Assembly (NCBI GenBank): GCA_002717485.1 | Contig: PBDW01000008.1 | Span: forward strand, 1-64,000 | Source: Pelagibacteraceae bacterium | Lineage (GTDB): Bacteria; Pseudomonadota; Alphaproteobacteria; HIMB59; GCA-002718135 | Reading direction: 5' to 3' | Length of the DNA: 64,000 nucleotides | Shown: positions 31,311-42,084 of the stretch, piece after piece | How the letters are laid out: each line of letters opens with the position of its first letter | Numbering within the stretch: position 1 is the first letter of the stretch | The notes under the pieces: model-generated | Seen by the model: the letters and a program-made list of their open reading frames with translations, nothing else | The model's database searches: none | What the model was told of the DNA's origin: nothing | Translations under genes and position numbers: made by a program

Positions 31311-31339
31311 TATATGGGCATAAGAAAAATTAATACAAG
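31311..31339 (-). promoter_or_regulatory. Candidate RpoH (sigma32) promoter of dnaK
   Basis: Reverse strand CTTG-N16-GCCCATAT, spacing as in E. coli dnaK P1 (CTTG-N16-CCCCATTT); 52 bp upstream of the dnaK ATG. Confidence 0.55.
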
Positions 31340-31365
31340 TTTTGCAAGAAAAAATAATATTTTTG

Positions 31366-31965
31366 TTACTCTGCCTCACTTTTATTGCGTTTTTTCTTAG
31401 ATACCCCTACCATTGAGGGTCTAAGAAGCCTCTCATGCATCATATATCCTGTTTGTAGCTCCTGGACTACAGTTCCGGGCTCTACCTCATCAGATTCAAT
31501 TTCCATCATTGCCTGATGAATGTTGTGGTCAAATTTTTTATCCAAGGCTTCAATTTTCTTTATTCCATTTTTTTCTAAAACCGTCATTAACTCTTGATGT
31601 ACCATTCTAATACCGTTTATAAGATTTTGACTCTTGTTATGATTATCATCTTTTTCACTAAGACTTGCTATGGCTCTTGACAGATTGTCACATGGGGACA
31701 AGATATCTCTAGCAAAACCCATGCTACCAAATCTCAATGAATCAATTTTTTCCTTTTCTGACCTTTTTCTTAAATTTTCCATTTCAGCTAAAAGACGAAG
31801 TCTTTCATCTCTTAATTTTTCTAATTCTTGTTCCAATTCGTTGGGTTCATCGTTATTTGGTTGCGTGTTCTTGTTTTTATTCTTGTCGTCAGAATCATCT
31901 TTCTTCAGGGTCTCGTTAGAGTTTTCCTTTAAATTTTCCTTTTTATTTTTCGTTTTCTTGTTCAT
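31366..31965 (-). CDS. grpE: Nucleotide exchange factor GrpE
   Basis: Coiled-coil N-terminus, AEMENLRKRSEKE, TVVQELQTGYMMHERLLRPSMVGVS. Confidence 0.94.
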   Translation of the reverse strand: MNKKTKNKKENLKENSNETLKKDDSDDKNKNKNTQPNNDEPNELEQELEKLRDERLRLLAEMENLRKRSEKEKIDSLRFGSMGFARDILSPCDNLSRAIASLSEKDDNHNKSQNLINGIRMVHQELMTVLEKNGIKKIEALDKKFDHNIHQAMMEIESDEVEPGTVVQELQTGYMMHERLLRPSMVGVSKKKRNKSEAE

Positions 31966-31979
31966 TGTTTAATATTATT

Positions 31980-32002
31980 AACTACTATTTGGATAGTAAG
32001 TT
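31980..32002. repeat. Inverted repeat in the grpE-rph divergent promoter region
   Basis: AACTACTAT-TTGG-ATAGT(A)AGTT; one-base bulge. Confidence 0.55.
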
Positions 32003-32031
32003 CCTTAATTTCAAGATATACTTAAAAATAT

Positions 32032-32751
32032 ATGCGCAAAGATAGATTGCCAAATCAGCTAAGAAATATTGAATTTATAGTTAATTTCAACAACTACGCC
32101 GAAGGGTCGTGTTTGGCAAAATTTGGAAATACGCATGTTATTTGTACAGCAACCATTGAAGAAAAAATCCCTCCTTGGTTAAAAAACAAAGGTTTGGGCT
32201 GGATTACTGCAGAATACGGTATGATACCCAGATCGACATCAACCAGGATGGACAGGGAGGCATCAAGAGGCAAGCAAAGCGGTAGAACAAATGAGATTCA
32301 GCGTCTAATAGGGCGCAGTCTTAGATCAATTGTTGATATGGAAAAAATTGGGGAAAGACAAATTAAAATTGACTGCGATGTTATACAGGCAGATGGAGGA
32401 ACGCGAACCGCATCAATTAGTGGCGCATTTCTAGCTCTCGCTATAGCAATAAAAAAATTTAAAACTTCATTCAATATTAAAGAACAAATAATAAAAGAAA
32501 GCATAGCCGCGGTATCGTGCGGCATAATTGACAATGATATATATTTAGACCTAGATTATAGTGAGGATTCTTCAGCGGATGTAGATGCCAATTTTGTAAT
32601 GAGTGAAAATAAAAAAATAATTGAGGTTCAGTCTACCGCTGAGGGAAATCCATTTTCAAAAGAACAGTTTATCGAAATGATGGACTTAGCTTATAACGGT
32701 ATAAGCTTAATTATAAAAAAACAAAAAGATATTCTGGGCAAAATTGAATAG
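32032..32751 (+). CDS. rph: Ribonuclease PH
   Basis: GWITAEYGMIPRSTSTR, RGKQSGRTNEIQRLIGRSLR, DCDVIQADGGTRTASI. Confidence 0.95.
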   Translation: MRKDRLPNQLRNIEFIVNFNNYAEGSCLAKFGNTHVICTATIEEKIPPWLKNKGLGWITAEYGMIPRSTSTRMDREASRGKQSGRTNEIQRLIGRSLRSIVDMEKIGERQIKIDCDVIQADGGTRTASISGAFLALAIAIKKFKTSFNIKEQIIKESIAAVSCGIIDNDIYLDLDYSEDSSADVDANFVMSENKKIIEVQSTAEGNPFSKEQFIEMMDLAYNGISLIIKKQKDILGKIE

Positions 32752-33337
32752 AAAAACTTTATTAATATTTTCTAGTAATAAAAATAAAATTAATGAGATA
32801 AAAAAATTTCTTCCTAAAAAGAAATATTATTTTAAAAACATTAAATCATTAAAAGAGAGTGCTGCCCCCAAAGAAACTGGAAAATCTTTTGCTGAAAATG
32901 CCAAAATTAAATCCAAATTTGGTTATAAAATTTATGGCATTCCCTGTATTGCAGACGATTCAGGAATATCTATAAGAGCACTAAGCGGAAAACCCGGAAT
33001 ATATTCAAATCGTTTTCAAAAAGAAAATGGTGGTTATAAAAAGAGCTTTAAAAAAATTATACTTGCTACAAAGAAAAAAAATAATAATTTTGCTTATTTT
33101 ACGTGTGTGATATCCTTAACATACGATAAAAATAAAACTGTGACATTCACCGGCAAAAAAAATGGTGTAATAACAGATTTGCCTTTGGGAAAAAGGGGGT
33201 TTGGCTATGATCCAATATTTAAACCTGAAAAAAGTAAAAAGACATACGGTCAAATGATAAAAAAAGAAAAGATGAAAAATAGCCATAGATCTATAGCATT
33301 AAAAAAATTAAATACTTTTTTAAAAAGAATTAATTAA
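32744..33337 (+). CDS. rdgB: XTP/dITP pyrophosphatase (HAM1/RdgB)
   Basis: FSSNKNKINEI, ENAKIKS, ADDSGISIRALSGKPGIYSNRF; TTG start overlapping rph. Confidence 0.9.
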   Translation: MNRKTLLIFSSNKNKINEIKKFLPKKKYYFKNIKSLKESAAPKETGKSFAENAKIKSKFGYKIYGIPCIADDSGISIRALSGKPGIYSNRFQKENGGYKKSFKKIILATKKKNNNFAYFTCVISLTYDKNKTVTFTGKKNGVITDLPLGKRGFGYDPIFKPEKSKKTYGQMIKKEKMKNSHRSIALKKLNTFLKRIN

Positions 33338-34595
33338 TTTTTTGTGCATAACCATTGTCAATTTGTAAAATTGACAAGTCCCTACTTATAATATTATTTA
33401 TAATTGAAAAACTACCGTCTAAGCCAAAAAAATTATTATTATCCTTTAGAAACAATTTGACGTCTTGAATGTTATTAAAATTATTAACAAGATAGTTTGT
33501 TAAGCTGACCACATCATACATAACTGTTGTTGTTCTTGGCGGAGGAACGCTATGCAATTCTCTGTATTGAGAAATAAATTCTTGTCTATTGGATGACTCA
33601 ACTCCTGGGAAAATTGCTCCCTGAAGAGATGGCTCATCAAAAAAACTTTTGTCGTCCCAGAGTCCTGTTCCAACAAATTGGACTGTTTTTTGGTCAATGT
33701 CGTAAAAAGTTAAGAGAGGCGCTATCTCTAAAATCCTTATGTTCCCATCGCTTATTATAAGGTGATTGAAATCAAGATTTCCAATTGTTTCAAAAGCTTC
33801 GAGCTTTTTCAGAGATGCCAACGAGACTTCATCATTTCTTTCTTTTAATAATTTTTTTTGCCTTTCCAATTCACTCTTTCTGTATTCGTATTTAGATATT
33901 TGTTTAATAACTGATCTAATATTTTCAAGATTTTCATTGTAAGCAAGTCTATAAATAAGTGTGGATTTGCTTTTAGAGGAATAATTATCGATTATTGAAT
34001 TTAAATACCTACCATAATTATTATCAGGATATATTAAGGCTAATTTATCTGATTCATTCAAATGCAAAAAAATTCTTTTTAAGTCATCTTCAATAAAAAA
34101 ATTAAATAAATATACGCAATCTCCTGCAAGAGACCTATCAGCCGCAAATGAAAAAATTATTACATCTCTTTTACAATATTGTTTAATATTTCTTGTATAC
34201 TGAGACGAAAGTGGGCCTATAAAAATTTTTCCACTTTCCGCATATTGTGAAAAAATTTCATCTATTTCTTTTTCATTTGAAAAACGGTCAATTTTAAATT
34301 TTATAGAGTCATCATCTATATTATAAACTGCCAGCTCAAGTGTGTTTAAAAAGCTGTTGGTTGTATAGTTTTTATTTTCTTTTATTGGCAGAACTACGTG
34401 AACAGTTTCACTTAGAATTTTTTCCGAATTTTTTGAAATCGTTTTTGTTTGTATAGTTTCTTTTTGATCAGTGTTTAAATTAACAGGCTTCTCTTCATTT
34501 TTTTTTATAAATGAATTTTCAATAATTTTATAGTTTTGTGCTATACAAGAAGAAAGAATAAACGAAAATATAGATATAAATAATATTTTTTTCAT
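33330..34595 (-). CDS. LpoA-like penicillin-binding protein activator (periplasmic-binding fold lipoprotein)
   Basis: Lipobox LSSCIAQ; PBP1-fold C-terminus; divergent to rsmI as in the yraM/lpoA-rsmI arrangement; start at 34595 rather than 34763. Confidence 0.7.
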   Translation of the reverse strand: MKKILFISIFSFILSSCIAQNYKIIENSFIKKNEEKPVNLNTDQKETIQTKTISKNSEKILSETVHVVLPIKENKNYTTNSFLNTLELAVYNIDDDSIKFKIDRFSNEKEIDEIFSQYAESGKIFIGPLSSQYTRNIKQYCKRDVIIFSFAADRSLAGDCVYLFNFFIEDDLKRIFLHLNESDKLALIYPDNNYGRYLNSIIDNYSSKSKSTLIYRLAYNENLENIRSVIKQISKYEYRKSELERQKKLLKERNDEVSLASLKKLEAFETIGNLDFNHLIISDGNIRILEIAPLLTFYDIDQKTVQFVGTGLWDDKSFFDEPSLQGAIFPGVESSNRQEFISQYRELHSVPPPRTTTVMYDVVSLTNYLVNNFNNIQDVKLFLKDNNNFFGLDGSFSIINNIISRDLSILQIDNGYAQKIN

Positions 34596-34596
34596 A

Positions 34597-35457
34597 ATGA
34601 TTAAAAAACAAATTTCATATAAAAATGGTTTGTATCTTGTTTCAACCCCTATTGGAAACCTACAGGATATATCCCTAAGAGCAATAGAAATTTTAAAGAA
34701 ATCAAAATTAATATTATGTGAAAATCGTTTACATTGTCTAAAATTACTAAACAAATATGACATAAAAAAGAAACTTATTTCAATACACGATTACAATGAA
34801 AAAGAGGTTTTTGAAAAAATATTCTCTGACCTAAATGATTCGCTAGTATGCTTAATAACAGATTCTGGATCGCCTTTAATTTCTGATCCGGGATATAGGC
34901 TAGTAAATTGCTGTATTAAAAAAAACATATATGTAACATCAATTCCAGGGGCTTCGGCGGTTATAGCATCTCTTCAATTATCAGGAATGCCTTCGAATAA
35001 ATTCACATTTAATGGTTTTATTCCTAAAAAGTTACAACAGGCAAAAGATTTATTGATCTCAACTAAAAATAATAGTGAAACTCAAATTTTTTTTTCTTCA
35101 TCGCATAGATTAAAACAAAATATTGACCTTATCCAAAAAATATATGGCAATAGAAAAATGGCCGTATTAAAGGAGTTAACAAAAATTAATGAGGAGGCTG
35201 TAAGAACTGACGTTGGGGATATGTTAGAAAGGATTAATCAAAAAAAATTCACCGTTAGGGGTGAATTTGTAATTATATTAAGTGGTGATGAGGGTGGCGG
35301 GGTTGCCGAAATAAATAGCGATATTTTAAAGATCTTAAGCATTTTACTAAAAAAATTTAGTTTGACTGATGCCGTAAGGATAGTTCATAAACTAACAGGG
35401 TTATCAAAAAAAGAACTTTATGAAAGAGCCTTGTCTGAAAAAAACAATGATCCATAA
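34597..35457 (+). CDS. rsmI: 16S rRNA 2'-O-methyltransferase RsmI
   Basis: LYLVSTPIGNLQDISLRAIEIL, SDPGYRLV, SIPGASAVIASLQLSGMP. Confidence 0.93.
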   Translation: MIKKQISYKNGLYLVSTPIGNLQDISLRAIEILKKSKLILCENRLHCLKLLNKYDIKKKLISIHDYNEKEVFEKIFSDLNDSLVCLITDSGSPLISDPGYRLVNCCIKKNIYVTSIPGASAVIASLQLSGMPSNKFTFNGFIPKKLQQAKDLLISTKNNSETQIFFSSSHRLKQNIDLIQKIYGNRKMAVLKELTKINEEAVRTDVGDMLERINQKKFTVRGEFVIILSGDEGGGVAEINSDILKILSILLKKFSLTDAVRIVHKLTGLSKKELYERALSEKNNDP

Positions 35458-36031
35458 AAATTTTCATATATTTTTATTTATAATTTTAATAGGATTGCAG
35501 TCATGTAGCCCTATGGGCGTAATAAACACCACTGTCGGGGCAGGAACAGTGGTGGCAGAAAGCGGCAGAACTGTTGGAGAAGCAGTTGATGACACTGGAA
35601 TAAAAATACATATCGCTCAAAAATTTATTAAATCCTCAAAAGGAATATTTGTAGACATTGATACTTCTGTTAGAGCAGGGACTGTTTTGTTGACGGGAAT
35701 TGTAGAGGATCAAGAAACAAGGATTGAAGCGGTAAAATTAGTTTGGGAGGTAGAGGGAGTTAATGAGGTTATTAATGAGATAGAGGTAGGCAACAAACAA
35801 AACCTTAAAGAATATGCGAAGGATTTATGGATCTCAACAAAGGTTCGCGCTATGACTCTTGACGAACTTGGGTTAGATGTAATCACTTATAATTTTGAAA
35901 CCATAAATGGAAAAGTGCATGTAATGGGAATTGCCAGGAATTTAGAAGAAAGCAACAGGGTTATAAATACTATAAGAAGGGTCAGGGGTGTAAAAGAAGT
36001 TGCTAACCACATAATTCTTCCAGAAGCTTAA
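35420..36031 (+). CDS. BON-domain lipoprotein (DolP/YraP-like)
   Basis: Lipobox LQSCS; two BON-like repeats; follows rsmI. Confidence 0.85.
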   Translation: MKEPCLKKTMIHKNFHIFLFIILIGLQSCSPMGVINTTVGAGTVVAESGRTVGEAVDDTGIKIHIAQKFIKSSKGIFVDIDTSVRAGTVLLTGIVEDQETRIEAVKLVWEVEGVNEVINEIEVGNKQNLKEYAKDLWISTKVRAMTLDELGLDVITYNFETINGKVHVMGIARNLEESNRVINTIRRVRGVKEVANHIILPEA

Positions 36032-36033
36032 AT

Positions 36034-36396
36034 TTATTTGTATTTTATTCCTCCGAGATTCTCTCCTCCAATTAAGTGAACGTGAAAATGCGGAACTTCC
36101 TGATTTGCATTAAGACCGTGGTTAGAAATAATTCTATAACCAGATTCTATTAACCCTAATTTTTTAGCTATCATTGCAACTTTATTAAAAAATAACGATA
36201 TATATTCTGGCTCTGCTGTGGTTACAAAGTCGTCAAAAGACCTGTATTCTCTTTTTGGTATGACCAAAACATGCGTATCAGCAATCGGATTAATATCATA
36301 AAAACAAAGAATATCATCATCTTCATAAACCTTTTTACAGGGTATTTCGCTTCTCAATATTTTGGCAAAAATATTTGAATTATCATATTTAGTCAT
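36034..36396 (-). CDS. HIT-family (HinT-like) protein
   Basis: IFAKILRSEIPCKKVYEDDD, DTHVLVIPK, VPHFHVHLIGG. Confidence 0.92.
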   Translation of the reverse strand: MTKYDNSNIFAKILRSEIPCKKVYEDDDILCFYDINPIADTHVLVIPKREYRSFDDFVTTAEPEYISLFFNKVAMIAKKLGLIESGYRIISNHGLNANQEVPHFHVHLIGGENLGGIKYK

Positions 36397-36694
36397 ATTT
36401 AAATCTTGACCTTAATTCTTTGGCAACATCTTTTGGCGAAATCCCTTTTGCTCGCAATAACACTATAATGTGGTATAGCAAATCTGAAACTTCCTCTATG
36501 GTTCTTTTTTTAGAGCCTTTTAGAAAATCAATTGCCAGCTCCGAGCTTTCTTCTAAGACCTTTCTTGCTATATGTTTGTTTCCTTTTTTAAATAATTGTG
36601 AGGTATAAGAGCTTTTCTTAAATTTTGTTTTTCTAGAACTAACAATAGAGTACAGCTCATCTAGAACTTGAAAATTTTTTTGTTTTTTTAACAT
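36389..36694 (-). CDS. hisE: Phosphoribosyl-ATP pyrophosphatase
   Basis: SSYTSQLFKKGNKHIARKVLEESSELAIDFL, EVSDLLYHIIVLL. Confidence 0.92.
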   Translation of the reverse strand: MLKKQKNFQVLDELYSIVSSRKTKFKKSSYTSQLFKKGNKHIARKVLEESSELAIDFLKGSKKRTIEEVSDLLYHIIVLLRAKGISPKDVAKELRSRFKYD

Positions 36695-36701
36695 TATCTT
36701 C

Positions 36702-37457
36702 TTATATCCTCATAGGTATATTTTTAGCAATAAGATACTCTTTTACTTCAGGAATTTTAATTAATCCAAAATGAAAGACTGAAGCCGCTAACACAGCGCT
36801 TGCCCCTCCCTTTTCTATAGCCTCCTCAAAGTCTCCAAGTTTTCCCGCACCACCACTTGCTATAATTGGCAAATTAATTAAACTACGTATATTATTCAAA
36901 AATTCAATATCAAAACCAAGTTTTGTTCCATCCCTATCCATTGATGTTAATAGAAGCTCTCCGGCGCCAAGATTTTCTATCTCTCTAATCCACTTAACAG
37001 CATCCAGTCCGGTTTTCTGTGTGCCACCGTGAGAATAAACCTCCCATTTATTATTTATAAATTTAAAATCAACAGCAACAACTATGCACTGGTTGCCAAA
37101 CCTATCAGCAGCGTCTCTTATTAGTTTGGGTTCTAATATTCCAGCCGTATTTATGCATACCTTGTCGGCTCCAGCTAAAAGTATTTCCCTAATATCTTCT
37201 ACAGATCTAATTCCGCCACCTATGGTAAGCGGTATAAATACCTGATCGGCGGTTTTTTTAATAACATCTATCATAGTTTTTTTGTTGTCTTTTGTAGCCT
37301 CTATATCAAGAAAACAAATTTCATCTGCGCCACAGTCATTATAGTGCTTTGCCTGTTCAACGGGGTCGCCAGCATCAACTAAATTAATAAAATTTATACC
37401 CTTAACAACTCGTCCATCTTTAACATCTAAACAAGGAATGATTCTGGGCTTAAGCAT
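36702..37457 (-). CDS. hisF: Imidazole glycerol phosphate synthase cyclase subunit
   Basis: [45 protein letters not shown]; likely start at 37457. Confidence 0.95.
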   Translation of the reverse strand: MLKPRIIPCLDVKDGRVVKGINFINLVDAGDPVEQAKHYNDCGADEICFLDIEATKDNKKTMIDVIKKTADQVFIPLTIGGGIRSVEDIREILLAGADKVCINTAGILEPKLIRDAADRFGNQCIVVAVDFKFINNKWEVYSHGGTQKTGLDAVKWIREIENLGAGELLLTSMDRDGTKLGFDIEFLNNIRSLINLPIIASGGAGKLGDFEEAIEKGGASAVLAASVFHFGLIKIPEVKEYLIAKNIPMRI

Positions 37458-38178
37458 TTGAATTAAACTTTCTGGCGTCCTCAAGGTTAATCAATCCGCT
37501 GTAGTAAGCTTTGCCAACAATAACGCCTTCTAAGTTTTTTTTACCCATAGATTTTAATTTTTTGATTTCTTGAATATTTTTAACACCCCCTCCGACTACA
37601 ATCTTTTTGGAGGTAAGGTTGCTTAGTTTTTTTATTTCCTCTAAATTTATTCCCATTAAGGTTCCGTCTCTAAAAACATCAGTATATATAAAACCCTTAA
37701 TATCTGATAAGTTATAAATATTTACAACTTCGGCTAAACTAAGATTTGAGTTTTTTATCCACCCTCTTGTCATTATTGAGCCCGTTTTTACATCCAGACC
37801 TATATATATTTTATTTGGATGTTGTTTTAACGCCTTCAACATCAAATCTTTTTTTTCAACCGCCATAGAACTAACTATAAGGTTATCAATTCCAATGTCT
37901 ATGAGGTATTTTATTGCTTGAACGTCCCTTATACCCCCGCCAACCTGCAGTGTAAGAGAGGTGTCTGTTTTTATTTTTTTAATTATTTCTAAATTTTTTT
38001 TATTGTTATTAATTGCAGCATCCAAGTCTATTATATGAACCCTTTCAAAACCTCCGGATTCAAATATTTTAGCTTGGTTGAGCGGATTTTCATTATAAAC
38101 CGTAAGATTATTTGCGTCACCCTTAAACAGTCTAACGCACTTCCCATCTTTTAGATCAATAGCGGGTATTATCTTCAT
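37450..38178 (-). CDS. hisA: ProFAR isomerase
   Basis: [32 protein letters not shown]. Confidence 0.95.
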   Translation of the reverse strand: MKIIPAIDLKDGKCVRLFKGDANNLTVYNENPLNQAKIFESGGFERVHIIDLDAAINNNKKNLEIIKKIKTDTSLTLQVGGGIRDVQAIKYLIDIGIDNLIVSSMAVEKKDLMLKALKQHPNKIYIGLDVKTGSIMTRGWIKNSNLSLAEVVNIYNLSDIKGFIYTDVFRDGTLMGINLEEIKKLSNLTSKKIVVGGGVKNIQEIKKLKSMGKKNLEGVIVGKAYYSGLINLEDARKFNSNA

Positions 38179-38810
38179 TTTTGAATTAAAAAATTTGAAA
38201 GCAAAGCTTGACCTGCGTCTGAGCTTTTCTCGGGGTGAAATTGTACGCCAAAAATGTTTTTATCTACAACAAATGAAGGAAATTCAATTCCGTAATTGGA
38301 TGTGGCTAAAATATTTTTTGAAATCTTTGCATTAAAATAATAACTGTGAACAAAATAAAAGTGGCTGCTTAAAATTCCTAAAGTTATAGGGTGGTCATTT
38401 AAGCACTTTATTTCATTCCATCCCATATGTGGAAGACAAAGATTTTTTTTTGGCAATTTTAAAACTTCGCCTTTAATCCACCCCAGACCCTTGTGCACTC
38501 CGTTTTCAAAACTTTGTTCTGCAAATAACTGCATACCAACACATATGCCTAGTATTGGTTTCTTGTTTAATAAAACCTGATCACTAAGTTCTTCAATCAT
38601 ACCATCAAGTTTTTTTAATCCATCAATGCAAGATTTAAATGCGCCCTGTCCAGGAAGAATGTAATGTGTGGCATCTTTCATTCCAGATGTTGTTGAAGAA
38701 ATAACGACTTCTCCTTTAATGTCACTTTTAAGGAAGATATTTTCTACAGATTTTTGTACAGATCGTATATTCCCGAGACCGTAGTCAACAATAATAACCT
38801 TGAGATTCAT
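38175..38810 (-). CDS. hisH: Imidazole glycerol phosphate synthase glutaminase subunit
   Basis: VDYGLGNIRSV, PILGICVGMQLFAE, GVQFHPEKSSDAG. Confidence 0.95.
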   Translation of the reverse strand: MNLKVIIVDYGLGNIRSVQKSVENIFLKSDIKGEVVISSTTSGMKDATHYILPGQGAFKSCIDGLKKLDGMIEELSDQVLLNKKPILGICVGMQLFAEQSFENGVHKGLGWIKGEVLKLPKKNLCLPHMGWNEIKCLNDHPITLGILSSHFYFVHSYYFNAKISKNILATSNYGIEFPSFVVDKNIFGVQFHPEKSSDAGQALLSNFLIQK

Positions 38811-38817
38811 AATTAAA

Positions 38818-39405
38818 TTAAAGCGAACCTTTGGACGAGGGTATTAAATTTTTTGTTTTCTTTTCAATACTTGCTGCCATTCGGATGCTTCTCGCAAAAG
38901 CTTTAAAACATGATTCAATTATATGATGGTTGTTTTTTCCGTAGAGATTTGAAATGTGAATATTTGCTTCTGAGGATTTTGCAAAAGCCTTAAAAAACTC
39001 TTGAAATAACTCAGTATCCATTTCTCCCAGTTTTTTTAGACTTAGCTTAACATCCCAAACCAATTCTGATCGACCAGAAAAATCTATTACGCACCTTGAT
39101 AAACATTCATCCATTGGTACATAAAAATAACCATATCTGTTTATGCCTCTTTTGTTTCCAAGCGCCTTAAGAATAGATTCGCCTAAAACATAACCGCAAT
39201 CTTCAACAGTATGGTGAAGATCAACCTCTGTGTCTCCCTTGGCGCTCAAAGTTAAGTCAACAAGACTGTGGGTTGAAAGTATTTCAAGCATATGGTCAAA
39301 AAAACCAATTTTGGTAGATATCTTGTTTTTACCCCTACCATCAATGTTTATTGAACATTTTATTGCAGTTTCCCTTGTTCTTCTGATAACTTTTGATTTT
39401 CTCAT
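38818..39405 (-). CDS. hisB: Imidazoleglycerol-phosphate dehydratase
   Basis: GFFDHML, DLHHTVEDCGYVLGE, NNHHIIESCFKAFARS. Confidence 0.95.
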   Translation of the reverse strand: MRKSKVIRRTRETAIKCSINIDGRGKNKISTKIGFFDHMLEILSTHSLVDLTLSAKGDTEVDLHHTVEDCGYVLGESILKALGNKRGINRYGYFYVPMDECLSRCVIDFSGRSELVWDVKLSLKKLGEMDTELFQEFFKAFAKSSEANIHISNLYGKNNHHIIESCFKAFARSIRMAASIEKKTKNLIPSSKGSL

Positions 39406-39450
39406 TAGTTGCTATTAACAGTTTGAAACTTTTAATTCTACAATAATAAT

Positions 39451-39478
39451 CTTGAAAAAAATAAAATAATTGCCATTT
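39451..39478 (+). promoter_or_regulatory. Candidate RpoH (sigma32) promoter of hslVU
   Basis: CTTGAAA-box, CTTG-N16-TGCCATTT, 19 bp before the hslV ATG. Confidence 0.5.
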
Positions 39479-39496
39479 TAAAACTTAGAGAGAATA

Positions 39497-40039
39497 ATGA
39501 GAAAAAATAGCATCAAATCAACGACGATAATAGGCATAAGAAAAGATAATAAAGTGGTTATAGCAGGCGACGGACAGGCAAGTTTTGGGGCCACAATATT
39601 AAAATCTAAGGTAAAAAAGGTTAGAAGGTTGGGTAAAAATCAGGATGTTATAGCGGGTTTTGCAGGGTCTACAGCGGATGCTTTTGCTTTATTTGAAAGA
39701 CTAGAATCAAAATTGGACAAACACGCAGCACAACTTCAAAGAGCCTGCGTTGAATTAGCGAAAGACTGGAGAACTGACAGGTATTTAAGAAGATTAGAGG
39801 CAATGATGATAGTGGCTGATAAAAATGTCAGCCTTCTTGTTTCGGGAAATGGTGATGTTATAGAATCTGATGATGGAATATTGGGCATAGGGTCAGGGGG
39901 GGCATATGCAATAAGCGCTGCCAAGGCTTTAATTGAAGACAAAAGTTTGGATGCAAAAATGATAGCAGAAAAAGCCCTTAACATTGCTGCTGATATTTGT
40001 GTTTACACTAATCACAATATAGTTGTTGAGGAAATATAA
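39497..40039 (+). CDS. hslV: ATP-dependent protease subunit HslV
   Basis: [20 protein letters not shown]..., [33 protein letters not shown]. Confidence 0.96.
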   Translation: MRKNSIKSTTIIGIRKDNKVVIAGDGQASFGATILKSKVKKVRRLGKNQDVIAGFAGSTADAFALFERLESKLDKHAAQLQRACVELAKDWRTDRYLRRLEAMMIVADKNVSLLVSGNGDVIESDDGILGIGSGGAYAISAAKALIEDKSLDAKMIAEKALNIAADICVYTNHNIVVEEI

Positions 40040-40049
40040 TAAAAATATA

Positions 40050-41363
40050 ATGGAATCATACTTTAGTCCAAGAGAAATTGTCTCAGAGTTAGACAGATTT
40101 ATTATAGGACAGCCCGATGCAAAAAAGTCCGTAGCAATTGCCTTGCGCAACAGATGGAGAAGAAAGCAACTTCCAGAAGATATTAAAGAAGAAATACTTC
40201 CAAAAAACATTTTAATGATAGGGCCGACAGGTTGCGGCAAAACAGAAATATCAAGAAGATTGGCAAGGTTGGCAGATGCGCCTTTTGTAAAAGTTGAGGC
40301 TACTAAGTTTACTGAAGTCGGATACGTTGGGCGTGATGTAGAGCAGATTATTAGAGATCTGTTAGAAATTAGCATTACAAAAACAAAAGAAAAAATGGGT
40401 AAGAAGGTTAAGGCGCAAGCAGAGAAAAATGCTGAAGAAAAAGTTTTAGATGTTCTGGTTGGAGAAAAATCTTCTCAAGAAACAAGAGACGTGTTTAGGT
40501 CAAAGCTTAGGGCAGGAAGTTTAAATGATAAGGAAATTGAAGTTAAGATTTCTTCTCGATCAAACCTGGGCTTGCCAACCATGGATATCCCTGGAATGCC
40601 TGGCTCTCAACTTGGCATGATTAACCTGGGAGATGTCTTGGGGAAGTCGTTTGCAAGTCCCAAACAAAATAAAAAAATGACAGTTAAAGATTCTTATGAT
40701 TTTTTAATGGATGAGGAAACTGAAAAATTATTAGACCAAGACAAAATAATAAAAGATTCTATAACAGAAGTTGAACAAAATGGGATAGTCTTCATAGATG
40801 AAATTGATAAAATTACATCAAGAAGTGAAAGGGGTGGCGCAGATGTATCAAGGGAGGGGGTCCAAAGAGACCTGTTACCTCTTATTGAAGGAACTTCTGT
40901 TCCAACAAAGCACGGTACGATTAAAACAGATTATATTTTATTTATAGCTTCCGGGGCATTTCATCTATCAAAACCAGCAGACATGCTTCCCGAACTTCAG
41001 GGACGGTTGCCTATTAGGGTTGAACTACAAAGTTTAAATGAGGGAGATTTTATTAAAATACTTACCGAACCAGAAAACAGCCTGATTAAGCAATACACAG
41101 CCCTAATCGGAACCGAGGAGGTTGAATTAGAATTTACCAAAGAGGGTGTCTCAAAAATTGCCAAACTTGCTTCGGAAATAAATCAAAATATTGAAAATAT
41201 CGGAGCTAGAAGGCTTCATACAATAATGGAAAAGCTCTTAGAAGACTTGAGTTTTTCAGCATCAGATATGAAGCCTCAAAAAATAACCATTGATGAAAAA
41301 TATGTTGATGAACACGTTGGGGACCTAATCAAAGGTCAAGATTTGTCAAAATTTATACTTTAA
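40050..41363 (+). CDS. hslU: ATP-dependent protease ATPase subunit HslU
   Basis: [53 protein letters not shown] at 40050. Confidence 0.96.
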   Translation: MESYFSPREIVSELDRFIIGQPDAKKSVAIALRNRWRRKQLPEDIKEEILPKNILMIGPTGCGKTEISRRLARLADAPFVKVEATKFTEVGYVGRDVEQIIRDLLEISITKTKEKMGKKVKAQAEKNAEEKVLDVLVGEKSSQETRDVFRSKLRAGSLNDKEIEVKISSRSNLGLPTMDIPGMPGSQLGMINLGDVLGKSFASPKQNKKMTVKDSYDFLMDEETEKLLDQDKIIKDSITEVEQNGIVFIDEIDKITSRSERGGADVSREGVQRDLLPLIEGTSVPTKHGTIKTDYILFIASGAFHLSKPADMLPELQGRLPIRVELQSLNEGDFIKILTEPENSLIKQYTALIGTEEVELEFTKEGVSKIAKLASEINQNIENIGARRLHTIMEKLLEDLSFSASDMKPQKITIDEKYVDEHVGDLIKGQDLSKFIL

Positions 41364-41400
41364 GATTGCTTTTTTTCTAATTGTTACTTAATTCAAATTA

Positions 41401-42084
41401 ATGTTTAGAAGCACTTTTTTCTTTGTTTCTTTTTTTATGTTTTTAAGCTTGGTGTTAGCATTCTTTCCCAGTTTAGATATTAAATTTTCAAACATATTTT
41501 ATACAGGAAATAAACAGTTTTTGATAAAACACTATCTTACCGGAAATATTTATTTCTATGAATATATAATTAGAAGGGCCTTTTTGCCCCTTCTTGTTAT
41601 TTTTATGCTTTTCTTTCCAGTCGTCTTAAACTTTTTGCCAAAAATTAAAAAAAAATTTCCTAATTTAATTTTTAGAACTACTGATATTTTTTTTATATGG
41701 GCATCTGCAGCAATATTAAGTATTGTAGTTAACAACGTTTTAAAAAATGGTTTAGGGAGATCCCGACCAAATGACATAGTTGATTTTGGAGGAAGTGGAA
41801 CATTTTCTTCCTGGATAGAGTATTCTACAGAATGTGCCAGCAATTGTTCTTTTGTCTCTGGGGATGCAAGTGTGGGTTTTTTTATTGCTTCTTTTTATTA
41901 TATATCCAAAAGAAAATTCTATTTTTTTGCAAGCTTGGTTGTTGGAATGTTTTTGGGCCTAACAAGAGTGGCAGCAGGTGCGCATTTTTTAAGCGATATT
42001 TTAATGGCCTTTATTGTTGTTAATTTGGTTCTAAAAATTCTTCATATGGTTTATTATGGTATGATTAAATGGAAAAAAGCATAA
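41401..42084 (+). CDS. PAP2-family phosphatase
   Basis: KNGLGRSRP, SFVSGDASVGFF, GLTRVAAGAHFLSDIL (PAP2 motifs C1-C3). Confidence 0.88.
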   Translation: MFRSTFFFVSFFMFLSLVLAFFPSLDIKFSNIFYTGNKQFLIKHYLTGNIYFYEYIIRRAFLPLLVIFMLFFPVVLNFLPKIKKKFPNLIFRTTDIFFIWASAAILSIVVNNVLKNGLGRSRPNDIVDFGGSGTFSSWIEYSTECASNCSFVSGDASVGFFIASFYYISKRKFYFFASLVVGMFLGLTRVAAGAHFLSDILMAFIVVNLVLKILHMVYYGMIKWKKA

